From JBMYRH01 sp049602155 (GTDB lineage Bacteria > Myxococcota_A > UBA9042 > PHBI01 > JBMYRH01): DNA of 64,000 nucleotides. A program made the translations under genes and the position numbers. Shown here in pieces: positions 9,076 to 17,530 of the stretch. The stretch spans positions 1-64,000 of the forward strand of contig JBMYRH010000015.1 in NCBI GenBank assembly GCA_049602155.1, in the 5' to 3' direction. Under the pieces are notes generated by a model. It saw only the letters and a list, made by a program, of their open reading frames with translations. It was not told the origin of the DNA and did no database searches. Positions within the stretch are counted from its first letter, which is position 1. The number at the start of each line of letters is the position of its first letter.

Positions 9076-10071
9076 ATGAGTAAGATCAAAGCTGAATACA
9101 TCTGGATCGATGGCACCATCCCCACGGCCCGCTTGCGCTCCAAGACCAGGATCTTGAACGCTGGAGAGGAGCTCCCTCTTTGGGGCTTTGACGGCTCCAG
9201 CACCAACCAGGCCCCCGGTGACGCCTCCGACTGTGTCCTCAAGCCCGTCTACTCCGTACCGGATCCGATCCGCGGTGGAGATAACGTCCTCGTGCTCTGC
9301 GAGGTCTTGCTCACCGACATGACCCCCCACCCGTCGAACACGCGTGCGGCCTGCGTTGAGATCGCGAACAAGCACACTGACAAGGACTGCTGGTTCGGTA
9401 TTGAGCAGGAGTACACCTTCTTCGAGGGCATCAAGCCCCTCGGCTGGCCTGACAGCGGCTTCCCTGCCCCTCAGGGACCATACTACTGTGGCGTTGGCGC
9501 CGACGAGGTCTTCGGCCGCGCCATCGTGGAGAACCACATGGATGTCTGCCTTGAGGCGGGCATCGAGCTCTCCGGGATCAACGCAGAAGTGATGCCCGGT
9601 CAGTGGGAGTTCCAGGTGGGCCCCTCCGGCCCCGTCGCCGTGGCTGATCAGCTGTGGCTCGCCCGCTGGCTTCTGTACCGCGTCGCCGAGGACTACGGCG
9701 TCAACGCGACCCTCGATCCCAAGCCAGTCAAGGGAGACTGGAACGGCGCCGGCGCGCACACGAACTTCTCCACGGCGGAAATGCGCGAGAGCTATGACGC
9801 ATGTGTCCGTGCTTGCGAGGCGCTCGGTGAGCGCGCGGCGTTGCATGTCGAGCACTACGGCCACGGCGTCGAGGCGCGCCTGACTGGGTTGCACGAGACG
9901 TGCTCCTACAAGGACTTCAAGTGGGGCGTGAGCGATCGCGGCGCGTCTATCCGCATTCCGTGGCAGGTCGAGCGAGACGGCAAAGGCTACATCGAGGATC
10001 GACGCCCCAACGCCAATTGCGACCCCTACCTCGTGACCCGTCTCATCGTGGAGACTGTCTGCGGTAGCTAG
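9076..10071 (+). CDS. glnII: Glutamine synthetase, type II (eukaryote-like)
   Basis: A 331-residue enzyme, the short GSII length and not the ~470 residues of GSI. It makes glutamine from glutamate, ammonia and ATP in the cytosol. GSII hallmarks are Y-I-W-I-D-G near the start, W-G-F-D-G-S-S-T near residue 35, F-G-I-E-Q-E-Y-T-F metal ligands, G-Q-W-E-F-Q-V-G-P, the G-A-G-A-H-T-N-F-S ATP/glutamate segment, and the I-R-I-P-W-Q plus E-D-R-R-P-x-A-N-C-D-P-Y ending. There is no adenylylation Tyr loop of the GSI-beta type, so the usual GlnE control would not apply. The gene is monocistronic: a strong hairpin follows at 10100-10130. Confidence 0.95.
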   Translation: MSKIKAEYIWIDGTIPTARLRSKTRILNAGEELPLWGFDGSSTNQAPGDASDCVLKPVYSVPDPIRGGDNVLVLCEVLLTDMTPHPSNTRAACVEIANKHTDKDCWFGIEQEYTFFEGIKPLGWPDSGFPAPQGPYYCGVGADEVFGRAIVENHMDVCLEAGIELSGINAEVMPGQWEFQVGPSGPVAVADQLWLARWLLYRVAEDYGVNATLDPKPVKGDWNGAGAHTNFSTAEMRESYDACVRACEALGERAALHVEHYGHGVEARLTGLHETCSYKDFKWGVSDRGASIRIPWQVERDGKGYIEDRRPNANCDPYLVTRLIVETVCGS

Positions 10072-10099
10072 CCCTGGACTCCGGTGCCCATCCGCGTGG

Positions 10100-10130
10100 G
10101 CGCCTCTCGGCCGCAGAGGCCGGGAGGCGC
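10100..10130 (+). terminator. Hairpin downstream of glnII
   Basis: The 13-base arms GCGCCTCTCGGCC and GGCCGGGAGGCGC pair around a 5-base loop with one G-T wobble. The stem is very stable; only CTCTTT follows, so U-run support is weak. It probably ends glnII transcription or protects the 3' end. Confidence 0.6.
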
Positions 10131-10154
10131 CGTACGCTCTTTCGCCTCCTCGGG

Positions 10155-10562
10155 GTGACGGTCCTCTTCCTCTTTGCTTCGGGCCTCATCTACGGTCGAT
10201 GTGTGGTGAGTGAGTCGCGTCATACAGAGGCCTTGACGCGCGCAGCTGACGCTCTCGATGCAGCCATCAACGGCGAAGACGAGGCATGGGAGCGCGCAGA
10301 GTTGGCTTACGGCCAAGCCGCGCGTGCATCGCTCCTTGAGCCCTACCCCCTTTGGGTCCTTGAGGTCATCACCGCTTGGCGCCAGGATCAGGGCCTCGGT
10401 CACGATCCTGCCGTCGTCGAGGTATTGCAGGCGCTCCGAAGCGCCGATTATCCCCGCGCTCAATCGGTATCAGAGGCGCTGACCCCGTCGAAGGGGCAAG
10501 AGCTCGTCGCGCGGCTCGTCTCCGATCTCGTCGACGCCTCTGCACGTCGGACTGCGCCATAA
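10155..10562 (+). CDS. Membrane-anchored small protein, unknown
   Basis: A 135-residue protein beginning with one hydrophobic segment (Val-Leu-Phe-Leu-Phe-Ala-Ser-Gly-Leu) and continuing as an Ala/Glu/Leu-rich helical protein. The GTG at 10155 is the first possible usual start. The reading frame extends upstream into the end of the terminator hairpin, so the anchor could be a little longer from a rarer start. The helical pattern resembles TPR-like or coiled helices, but no motif is clear. It precedes comEC by 72 bases and may share its transcript. Confidence 0.5.
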   Translation: MTVLFLFASGLIYGRCVVSESRHTEALTRAADALDAAINGEDEAWERAELAYGQAARASLLEPYPLWVLEVITAWRQDQGLGHDPAVVEVLQALRSADYPRAQSVSEALTPSKGQELVARLVSDLVDASARRTAP

Positions 10563-10634
10563 TCATTCGGCGCCTCTGGCGCCGAATTGCCCTCCGTCGT
10601 CATCACCTCCTCGGACCCACACCCCGAGGAACTC

Positions 10635-12809
10635 ATGCGCGTCGTGTTGCGGCTACTTGTCGGCCTGTCATGGCTTGCCTGGTGTCTCCTGCGGGCGCTA
10701 GACGCGCCCCCGATTGTCTCCCCCGAGGGGGTCGTGACGCTATCAGGGGTCCTGACAGAACTCCGCTGTGATGGCGAGGATCGCTGCCAACTTCTCATCG
10801 AGCCAGCCCTGGCTGACGCACACCCAGTCCCGGGGCCTGTGAGGTTGCGGACCGACGGCGATCCAGAGGGCCGCGCTCAGGTCGGCGACGTCGTCGCGGT
10901 CGCCGCTTACCTTCGGGCCGAGCGCACCGATCGCAACCCGGGCGTTGGGGCGCCTTGGGCTGCGCCACGGGCCCGATGGCGGGCTTGGCAAGTCCCGACA
11001 GCCCACCTCGGGGTCTCCCAAGGGACACTTGGTTGGCGGCTCCCTTCGGAGGTGCTGCAAGGGCTAGCGCTCCCGGCCCGTGACCTCTATCGGGCGCTCT
11101 TGCTCGGGGACAGGCGAGGGCTCTCTCTGTCCCAGCGTCACGACTTCGCGGACACAGGCACCGCGCACCTCTTGGCGATCTCGGGCCTGCACTTGGCGGT
11201 CCTTGGGTGGGGGCTCTACCGGATCGTGCTGTTGCTCTTGTCCATGACGGGCGGATGGGCCCAGACGCGGCGGCTCCCCGCCTACGCAGCTGCCCTCTCG
11301 ACCCTCGGCGTGTGGACCTATGTCCTCGGGATTCAGCCGAGCGCCGCGACTCAGCGCGCTGCGACCTTCCTCACGCTGCTCATGGTCGGCGCTGTCCTAG
11401 CGCGCCGGATCGGGCCTGGACGGGCGCTCTGTACCACCGCGATTGTGATCGTCACGTGGGAGCCAAGCTTGGCGTTAGGGGCCTCATTTCAGCTCTCCTT
11501 CGCGGCCGTGGGGGCGCTGGTCGTGTCGCGCCGTGTGTTCACCCTTGTCGACGCGTGGCTCTTAGAGCCGGGCCGCCTCGAGGGGCGGGGATGGACTTGG
11601 ATAGGCCGCTGGCTCGCTCGCGCCCTCGGGGTGTCCCTCGTCACGACGGCGGCGACCGCCCCTCTGACCCTCGCTTGGTTCGGGCAGGTGTCATTTTGGG
11701 GCGTCTTGATCAACGTGGTCGCGGTCCCCTTTGCCTCGCTCTTCCTCGTGCCGACCGGCTTCGCTTGGTACCTACTGGCGAGCGTGTCTCCCGAGGTCGG
11801 CGAGGGCCTCTCTTGGCTCCCTGAGGCGATGGCGGTGGTGTTCCTCGATGGCGTCTCGGCCTGCGCCGAATGGACGGGGCCCTCTCACGTCCCGGCGTGG
11901 CCTCACCTCGCGGGGATCAGCGGGGCGGTGGCCGTCATTGCGGCCCTAAGCGGACGCATGGGGCGTGTGGTGGCGATCCTGTTGGTCTTGATCACGGCGC
12001 TGTTGAACGCCCCTCGTGAGCGTGACGGTGTGGTCCTCACCGCGCTCGATGTGGGGCACGGCGATGCGTTGATCGTAGAGGGCCCGAGGGGCCGCGTGGC
12101 GCTGGTCGACACAGGGGGAGGCGGGGGAGCGCGAGGGGATGCATATCTGGCGTCACGGACGCTCTTGCCGGCCTTGGCGCGCCTCGGTCACGCGCGCCTC
12201 GACGCCCTCGTCCTGACCCACGCAGATCTCGACCATATGGGCGCCGCCCAAGCGCTCCTGGACCGCATCGAGATCGAGGAGCTCTGGGTCCCGCCCTGCG
12301 CCTTGAGTCACCCGAATGTGGCGAGCATGGCGCATCGGATCAGCCTCAGCGGTGGGCGCATTCGGGCCCTCGACTCGGAGGACACTCGACGATGGGGGAG
12401 GCTTGAATGGCAGGTGCTGTGGCCACGCCCGGGCATGGGCTGTGAGGACGGCACCAACGAGTCAGGGCTCGTGCTGCGGCTGGATTACGAGGGCGCGCGC
12501 GTGCTGCTGACCGCGGACGTCGGCCATGACACGGAGCGCGCGCTGCTCGATGCGCCTGAGGCGCTGCGCGCGTCGCTGCTAAAGGTGGGGCATCACGGGA
12601 GTCGGGGCAGCACCGCACCGGAGTTCTTGAGGGCGGTGGGGCCGTCTACGGCTTTGGTGAGTGGTCGCTTTGTTGGGGGGCGGATGCCCCCTCACCACAA
12701 GGTGCTAACGCAGCTGTGCCAGGCCGGGATCGCGCTGGGCGTGACCGGCCGTGATGGGGCCCTTCAGTGGGAGATGCGCGCCGATCAAGAGGGCCTCAGA
12801 CCTCCATGA
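10635..12809 (+). CDS. comEC: ComEC/Rec2 family DNA-uptake channel protein
   Basis: A 724-residue membrane protein. ATG 10635 follows GAGGA at good spacing, so the 16 residues upstream in frame are not used. After an N-terminal membrane segment and a soluble OB-like region, the competence domain carries H-L-L-A-I-S-G-L-H-L-A and many helices (about residues 160-470). The C-terminal metallo-beta-lactamase fold begins with L-D-V-G-H-G-D-A and has the metal motif H-A-D-L-D-H at residue 529 and L-K-V-G-H-H-G-S-R. Known members move single-stranded DNA across the inner membrane, and the C-terminal domain is thought to degrade the other strand. The last 14 bases overlap the convergent frr gene. Confidence 0.93.
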   Translation: MRVVLRLLVGLSWLAWCLLRALDAPPIVSPEGVVTLSGVLTELRCDGEDRCQLLIEPALADAHPVPGPVRLRTDGDPEGRAQVGDVVAVAAYLRAERTDRNPGVGAPWAAPRARWRAWQVPTAHLGVSQGTLGWRLPSEVLQGLALPARDLYRALLLGDRRGLSLSQRHDFADTGTAHLLAISGLHLAVLGWGLYRIVLLLLSMTGGWAQTRRLPAYAAALSTLGVWTYVLGIQPSAATQRAATFLTLLMVGAVLARRIGPGRALCTTAIVIVTWEPSLALGASFQLSFAAVGALVVSRRVFTLVDAWLLEPGRLEGRGWTWIGRWLARALGVSLVTTAATAPLTLAWFGQVSFWGVLINVVAVPFASLFLVPTGFAWYLLASVSPEVGEGLSWLPEAMAVVFLDGVSACAEWTGPSHVPAWPHLAGISGAVAVIAALSGRMGRVVAILLVLITALLNAPRERDGVVLTALDVGHGDALIVEGPRGRVALVDTGGGGGARGDAYLASRTLLPALARLGHARLDALVLTHADLDHMGAAQALLDRIEIEELWVPPCALSHPNVASMAHRISLSGGRIRALDSEDTRRWGRLEWQVLWPRPGMGCEDGTNESGLVLRLDYEGARVLLTADVGHDTERALLDAPEALRASLLKVGHHGSRGSTAPEFLRAVGPSTALVSGRFVGGRMPPHHKVLTQLCQAGIALGVTGRDGALQWEMRADQEGLRPP

Positions 12810-13344
12810 TCTCCTCTTCCTTCTCGTGGGTGATGCCGTCGACCCGCTTGATGACGGCGTCGGTCAGATCTTGGACCTCTTTGAGTGTACGATGCTGCGC
12901 ATCTTCACTCTCGCCTTCCATGTCTTTGATCATCGCGTTGGCGTCACGCCGCACGTTTCGAACCACGATGCGAGCGTCCTCAGCTTGGCGCTTGAGCTGC
13001 TTGACCAGGTCCTTTCGGCGCTCGCCAGTCAGCGGCGGGATAGGGAGCCGAATCAGCTCGCCATCATTGTTCGGCGTCAGGCCTAAGTTGGACCCGACGA
13101 TCGCCTTCTCAACGGCCGTCAGCAGGGTCTTGTCCCAAGGCTTGATCGTGATGAGGCGTGGATCGGGGATGTTGAGCGCCGCGACCTGATTGAGCGGGCT
13201 CGGAGAGCCGTAATATTCCACGCGGATACCGTCCAACATCTGCAAGTTGGCGCGTCCGGTTCGGAGCTTGGTTAAGTCGCGGTTAAACGACTCCACTGCC
13301 TTGTCCATCGACTCTTGTGCGTCCGACACGATCTCGTCGAGCAT
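12796..13344 (-). CDS. frr: Ribosome recycling factor
   Basis: Full-length RRF of 182 residues, which with EF-G splits post-termination ribosomes. Typical segments are the N-terminal M-D-K-A-V-E-S-F, L-x-x-L-R-T-G-R-A, V-E-Y-Y-G-S-x-x-P-L-N-Q-V-A and the central I-P-P-L-T-x-E-R-R-K-D-L-V-K. A strong GAGGAGG ribosome site lies just before ATG 13344. It is the last gene of the rpsB-tsf-pyrH-frr series, 67 bases after pyrH, and its 3' end overlaps comEC by 14 bp tail to tail. Confidence 0.97.
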   Translation of the reverse strand: MLDEIVSDAQESMDKAVESFNRDLTKLRTGRANLQMLDGIRVEYYGSPSPLNQVAALNIPDPRLITIKPWDKTLLTAVEKAIVGSNLGLTPNNDGELIRLPIPPLTGERRKDLVKQLKRQAEDARIVVRNVRRDANAMIKDMEGESEDAQHRTLKEVQDLTDAVIKRVDGITHEKEEEIMEV

Positions 13345-13411
13345 GCTGCCTCCTCTTAGTGGGCCTCTAAGGAGTCTACTCAGGCTGTGTCGCTTTGCAA
13401 CGGGGCCGGGT

Positions 13412-14143
13412 CTAACTCTCGCTCGGGCCGATCAACGTGCCGATGCGATCGCCGCGCGCAGCGGCCACGATATTGCCGGGAGTGTTCATGTTGAAGACCA
13501 AGATTGGCATCTCGTGCTCGCGGCAGAGCGCGATAGCGGTCTGGTCCATCACACGCAGGTTCTTCTCGACCACATCTAGGTATGTCAGGCGCTCATAGCG
13601 GATGGCGTCCTCATGAACGACGGGATCTTTATCGTACACGCCGTCGACCTTTGTGCCCTTCATGACCATATCTGCGTTGATCTCGTGGGCCCGCAGGGCA
13701 GCGGCGGTGTCGGTCGTGAAGTAGGGGTTACCCGTGCCCGCCCCGAAGATCAGGACGCGCCCCTTGTCCAGGTGGCGCACTGCGCGACGTCGGATATACG
13801 GCTCCGCGACCTCTCGCATCTCGATGGCGGTCACAAGCCGCGTGTGGATACCTGCCTGCTCAAGGGCGTCTTGCAGGGCCATCCCGTTGATGCACGTCGC
13901 GAGCATCCCCATGTAGTCGGCGGTCGCGCGATCCATGCCGGCCGCCGATCCTTTGAGCCCCCGAAAGATGTTCCCGCCACCGATAACGATGGCGAGCTCG
14001 ATGTCGAGCTCCACGACGGTCTTCACGTCGATCGCGATGCGCTCCAGGGTTGGGAGGTGGAGCCCAAAAGGCTCCGTCCCCATCAAAGCCTCTCCCGAGA
14101 GCTTTAACAGCAGACGTTTCTTCGTGGAGGGTGCTTCTGACAT
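13412..14143 (-). CDS. pyrH: UMP kinase
   Basis: A 243-residue bacterial-type UMP kinase (amino acid kinase fold) that phosphorylates UMP to UDP. Diagnostic stretches are L-L-K-L-S-G-E-A-L-M-G at the start, V-I-G-G-G-N-I-F-R-G, the Y-M-G-M-L-A-T turn and G-T-G-N-P-Y-F-T-T-D-T-A-A. Start 14143 is chosen because AAGGA precedes it and the protein then begins at the family's usual place; the 11 residues upstream in frame would begin inside the tsf terminator tail. The short gap to that terminator (about 31 bases) leaves little room for an own promoter. Confidence 0.96.
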   Translation of the reverse strand: MSEAPSTKKRLLLKLSGEALMGTEPFGLHLPTLERIAIDVKTVVELDIELAIVIGGGNIFRGLKGSAAGMDRATADYMGMLATCINGMALQDALEQAGIHTRLVTAIEMREVAEPYIRRRAVRHLDKGRVLIFGAGTGNPYFTTDTAAALRAHEINADMVMKGTKVDGVYDKDPVVHEDAIRYERLTYLDVVEKNLRVMDQTAIALCREHEMPILVFNMNTPGNIVAAARGDRIGTLIGPSES

Positions 14144-14174
14144 GGCGAGTCCTTGGCGACCGGCTTGAGCGTTC

Positions 14175-14211
14175 AAAAAAAAGGCACCGTCACGTGGTGA
14201 CGATGCCTTTT
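14175..14211 (-). terminator. Strong intrinsic terminator between tsf and pyrH
   Basis: On the minus strand the stem AAAAGGCATCGTCAC / GTGACGGTGCCTTTT closes a tiny loop and is followed by eight consecutive T (bases 14175-14182 are A on the plus strand). It is a textbook Rho-independent terminator located directly downstream of tsf and only ~31 bases before the pyrH start. Confidence 0.9.
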
Positions 14212-14230
14212 AGTCCCGTGTCCCTGACCT

Positions 14231-14881
14231 CTAGAGGCCAGCCTGTGCGGCGACCTCTGCAGCGAAGTCGTCGTCACGTTTCTCGATGCCCTCGCCCACT
14301 TCAAATCGGACGAAGCGTCGCACCGAAATCTTCTCACCGAGGCTGCTGGTCAATTCAGTGGCCAGCTCACCGACGGTTTTGTCGCTGTCCTTCACGAAGG
14401 GCTGCTCAAGCAGCGCGACCTCTTTCTGCCACTTCTTCAAGCGACCCACGACGATCTTCTCTGCGATGGCCTCGGGCTTACCGCTCTCCACGGCCTGGGC
14501 GATGAAGATCTTCTTCTGACGCTCTGTGTCCTCGGCGCCGAGCTCCTCAGGGCTGACGACCTGGGGATTCATAGCCGCGATGTGCATGCACACATCCTGG
14601 ACGAAGGCCTGGAACTGCTCGTTGCGGGCGACGAAGTCCGTCTCGCAGTTCACCTCAAGGAGGACGCCGATGCTGCCGCCGGCGTGCACGTAGCTGCCCA
14701 CGACACCCTCAGCGGCGATGCGGCCCGCCTTCTTCACTGCGCTCGCGAGCTGCTTCTTCTGCAGGTACTCGATCGCAGCGTCAATGCTTCCGTCAGACTC
14801 GTTGAGGGCCTTCTTGCAGTCCATCATGCCCGCGCCGGTGCGGTCGCGAAGCTCTTTTACCATCGCAGCGGTGATCGCCAT
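14231..14881 (-). CDS. tsf: Elongation factor Ts
   Basis: Nucleotide-exchange factor for EF-Tu, 216 residues. The N-terminal V-K-E-L-R-D-R-T-G-A-G-M-M-D-C-K-K-A-L motif and E-V-N-C-E-T-D-F-V-A-R-N are both canonical, including the Thr-Asp-Phe that contacts EF-Tu. The length fits the shorter EF-Ts class that lacks part of the C-terminal module of E. coli EF-Ts. It lies 64 bases after rpsB and ends 20 bases before the terminator at 14175-14211. Confidence 0.97.
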   Translation of the reverse strand: MAITAAMVKELRDRTGAGMMDCKKALNESDGSIDAAIEYLQKKQLASAVKKAGRIAAEGVVGSYVHAGGSIGVLLEVNCETDFVARNEQFQAFVQDVCMHIAAMNPQVVSPEELGAEDTERQKKIFIAQAVESGKPEAIAEKIVVGRLKKWQKEVALLEQPFVKDSDKTVGELATELTSSLGEKISVRRFVRFEVGEGIEKRDDDFAAEVAAQAGL

Positions 14882-14945
14882 GGTGCTCTCCTAAATGGGG
14901 TCGCTGAGCGACCGGGAAGTGAAAGGGTTCAGCGCGCCGTTGCCT

Positions 14946-15815
14946 TTAGGAGGCAGACGTCGCGGGGGTCTCATCGGCAGCGGCGGCCTCAGGGGCAGCG
15001 GTGGCCTCAGGGGCAGCGGCGGCCTCAGGGGCAGCGGCGGCCTCAGGGGCAGCCTTACGAACCACGACGTCCACAGCGGCGTCATCGGCTGCAGGCGCGG
15101 AGTTCGCGAACTCACGGCGGACCGAGTCCTTGTGCAGGGCCTGGCCCTCCAAGTACGCGTCCGAAATCGCAGCGGCGAAGAGCCGGATGGCGCGGATGGC
15201 GTCATCGTTACAAGGGATCGGGTAGTCCACGTCCGAAGGGTCACTGTTCGTGTCCACGAGGGCCACGATCGTGATGCCCAGCTTCTTCGCCTCGGCCAGA
15301 GCGATGTGCTCCTTGACCGTGTCGACGATGAAGACTGCGCCGGGGACCTTGGGCATCTCGCGGATGCCGCCAAGGTTGCGGGTCAGCTTGGCGTGCTCAC
15401 GCTCGAGGCGGATGACCTCTTTCTTCGTGAGGCGCTCGACGGAGCCGACACCGAGGCGCTTCTCGATGACCTCAAGGCGGTCCAAGGACTGCTTGATGGT
15501 GCGGTAGTTGGTGAGCATGCCGCCCAACCAGCGGTGGGTCACATAGGGCTGCTTGGAGCGATCGGCCTCGGCCTGGATGACGTCCTGGGCCTGACGCTTG
15601 GTGCCGACGAAGAGGATCTGGTCGCCCTTCTGGCCGAGGCGGGACACGTAGTCCAGCGCGTCGCGGAGCAGGCGCGCCGTGCGCTGCAAGTTAATGATGT
15701 GGACCCCATTCTTGGCGCCGTAGATGTACGGGCTCATGCGAGGGTTCCAGCGACTCGTTTGGTGTCCGAAGTGTGCGCCTGCCTCAAGCATATCGCGCAT
15801 GCTGACCTTAGCCAT
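14946..15815 (-). CDS. rpsB: 30S ribosomal protein S2 with Ala-rich C-terminal tail
   Basis: A 289-residue S2. ATG 15815 follows AAGGAGA and gives the family N-terminus with L-E-A-G-A-H-F-G-H-Q-T and W-N-P-R-M-x-P-Y-I-Y-G. R-W-L-G-G-M-L-T-N and F-I-V-D-T are also present. The conserved S2 body ends around residue 228. A tail of some 60 residues follows, made of A-A-A-P-E-A repeats plus acidic residues and encoded by an 18-bp tandem repeat. The tail is a low-complexity extension and probably disordered. First gene of the rpsB-tsf pair. Confidence 0.97.
   Translation of the reverse strand: MAKVSMRDMLEAGAHFGHQTSRWNPRMSPYIYGAKNGVHIINLQRTARLLRDALDYVSRLGQKGDQILFVGTKRQAQDVIQAEADRSKQPYVTHRWLGGMLTNYRTIKQSLDRLEVIEKRLGVGSVERLTKKEVIRLEREHAKLTRNLGGIREMPKVPGAVFIVDTVKEHIALAEAKKLGITIVALVDTNSDPSDVDYPIPCNDDAIRAIRLFAAAISDAYLEGQALHKDSVRREFANSAPAADDAAVDVVVRKAAPEAAAAPEAAAAPEATAAPEAAAADETPATSAS
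14976..15047. repeat. Four tandem 18-bp repeats inside rpsB
   Basis: GGCAGCGGCGGCCTCAGG is repeated four times without spacers (14976, 14994, 15012, 15030), with one C-to-T change in the second copy. A partial fifth copy follows. Each unit encodes one Ala/Pro/Glu-Ala hexapeptide of the S2 tail, so copy number could vary in frame by slippage. Confidence 0.9.
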
Positions 15816-15916
15816 ATCGTTCTCCTTTCGTTTGCCTCCACTTTCCCCCACGCTGATTCGCCGAAGTCTCGACGTTTAGCGCACGAAAGGTTGGAAAGTG
15901 TGTGTCTTTATTGCTG

Positions 15917-15944
15917 AATGTACTGCCGCTGTTTCGCTTGTCGA
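15917..15944 (-). promoter_or_regulatory. Candidate promoter of rpsB-tsf
   Basis: On the minus strand TCGACA (-35, five of six consensus bases) and TACATT (-10, four of six) are separated by 16 bases, about 100 bases upstream of the rpsB start. The position suits a ribosomal-protein leader. Only the hexamers support it. Confidence 0.4.
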
Positions 15945-15991
15945 TACAGAAGCGCGCGTGACATAGCACGGGCTCGGTAGCCCGACAACCA

Positions 15992-16936
15992 TCATTCGGA
16001 CGCTGGTCGATTGCTCAGGGCGTGATGGTACGCGGGCCAGTACAGGAGGATGACCGCGAGGTTCAGGCCTAAGAGCAGCGTAGACAGCGCAATTGCGGGC
16101 GCAGTCCCGGCGCCGACCCGCGCAAAGAAGCCGGCGAGGACCGCGTCGCGGGTGCCGATTCCACTGACCGTGATCGGGATGAGCCCAGCCAGGGCCGCAG
16201 CCAGGACAGCGATCCCGATCCAGATCGGGTTGATCGTCAGGCCGAGCCCCTCTGCGAGGAGGACCGCAGCGGCCCCATAGAGGAGCCAGCAGACCGCCGT
16301 CAGCAGCCCATGTTTGGCCCAGTCACCGAGCGAGACTGTCCGAAATTCTTCAAAGAAGCCGTCGACTGTGAGGCTCGCCTCGGCTTGCATGTGCTTGGGC
16401 ATCAAGAGGCGAACCGGGATCGCGAGGAGCCGCCGAATCAGGGCGTTGGCGCGCCACGCGATGAGGCCCCCGACAGCCATCGCGGCCAAGGCGAGCAGCC
16501 CGATCTCGAGCTCATCCGAGAAGATCGCACCGTAGAGCGCCATCCCTGCGACTGCCACCAGCGGCAAGACTAACAGGTCGAACAGCCGATCCAGCACCGA
16601 GCTGAAGAGTGCCCGCCCCATGGGGTGCCCGAGGTCGCGGATGAAGGTGACCTTGATAAGCTCACCGAGGCGCCCAGGAGACACCCCGCCCAAGAAGAGC
16701 CCGGCGACATACCAGTGGAGCGCTCTACCATAGGGCAAGGGGATGGACTGCGCGGCCAAGAGCTGCTGCCATCGCCACGCCTTCAGCGCCGCGATCACGA
16801 CCCATAGCCCTGTGGCCTGAGCGAAACGGGCAGGGTCAGCGCGACGCAAGGCGCTTACGATCGCGTCCACCTCGGTCGTCAAGACGAGGGCGACGAGCAG
16901 CGCTGGCCCGAGGAGCTTGAGCAACCACCGCGTCAC
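15992..16936 (-). CDS. Flippase-like integral membrane protein (lysylphosphatidylglycerol synthase TM-region family)
   Basis: A 314-residue protein with about eight hydrophobic helices. Family signs are L-L-A-A-Q-S-I-P-x-x-Y-G-R-A-L-x-W-Y near residue 60, F-L-G-G-V-S-P-G-R-L-G-E-L-I-K-V, and a later G-I-P-x-x-x-x-G-I-G-type segment seen as I-P-I-T-V-S-G-I-G-T-R-D-A. Relatives include the membrane half of MprF and glycan/lipid-linked flippase-like proteins; the soluble lysyl-transferase domain is absent. It overlaps the upstream lipoprotein gene by ATGA. Substrate unknown. Confidence 0.8.
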   Translation of the reverse strand: MTRWLLKLLGPALLVALVLTTEVDAIVSALRRADPARFAQATGLWVVIAALKAWRWQQLLAAQSIPLPYGRALHWYVAGLFLGGVSPGRLGELIKVTFIRDLGHPMGRALFSSVLDRLFDLLVLPLVAVAGMALYGAIFSDELEIGLLALAAMAVGGLIAWRANALIRRLLAIPVRLLMPKHMQAEASLTVDGFFEEFRTVSLGDWAKHGLLTAVCWLLYGAAAVLLAEGLGLTINPIWIGIAVLAAALAGLIPITVSGIGTRDAVLAGFFARVGAGTAPAIALSTLLLGLNLAVILLYWPAYHHALSNRPASE

Positions 16937-17475
16937 TTCAGCTTCTCCAGGGCGTCTACGGCCAGCCGCTTGATGGTGACCGTCCGCTCTGCACCATCGA
17001 GCGCCTCGAGGACGCCACCGTCGGGTTCGACGACCTTGGGTGCGTAGATGAGCGCGATCAGCGCGGTCGCGTGCTGGCCGAGCCCGAGGCCAGCGATCGA
17101 GCCGATGGCCCGCGCGACACGGGACGCTTGATGACTGAGGAGATCGGTTCGCAGCTCGCTGTCTAGGGTCCCGCGCCGCTCGCCCAAGCGCTCGCTGGGG
17201 GCGGGCCCGAGGGGCTCACGTTTCGCCACGATAGGGACCTCATCAAGGCGCGTGGCGAGGGCGTCTGCCCATCCACGTACCGCCGCCTCTTCAAGGTCGT
17301 TGGCGTCTCGAAATCGGGCGTACTCGTCGGCGCTGCGCGCGACAGCATCATCGCGCTGATCGCTGTGCCAGAGCGCCAGAGTTTCGTTAAGCGAGGTGAG
17401 CGGTCCGCTGCACCCGGGGGCGACGACGCAGAGGATGAGCAGGGTGAGTGCGGCGATGACGTTTCGAGTTCTCAT
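16933..17475 (-). CDS. Lipoprotein, unknown
   Basis: A 180-residue protein with a signal peptide ending in Val-Ala-Pro-Gly-Cys (Cys22), an acceptable lipobox. The rest is Ala/Leu/Arg/Glu-rich, predicted mostly helical, with no catalytic motif. It is the first gene of a two-gene operon with the flippase-like protein (4-bp overlap), so the two may act together in the envelope. It is divergent from nth with 55 bases between starts. Confidence 0.7.
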   Translation of the reverse strand: MRTRNVIAALTLLILCVVAPGCSGPLTSLNETLALWHSDQRDDAVARSADEYARFRDANDLEEAAVRGWADALATRLDEVPIVAKREPLGPAPSERLGERRGTLDSELRTDLLSHQASRVARAIGSIAGLGLGQHATALIALIYAPKVVEPDGGVLEALDGAERTVTIKRLAVDALEKLK

Positions 17476-17530
17476 GAACGCAGGTGTATCCCGACGCCGC
17501 TTTTCGGTCCACGCAGCGCGTGATTTTGGT

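Noticed and set aside
9076..10071. Type II glutamine synthetase as a horizontally acquired eukaryotic gene
   Set aside because: GSII is known in several bacterial groups, base composition matches its neighbours and there are no mobile elements; transfer is not supported by this sequence.
14976..15047. Short direct repeats at the end of rpsB as a mobile-element or recombination site
   Set aside because: They are in-frame codon repeats of the Ala-rich tail; no inverted repeats, transposase or target duplication is nearby.
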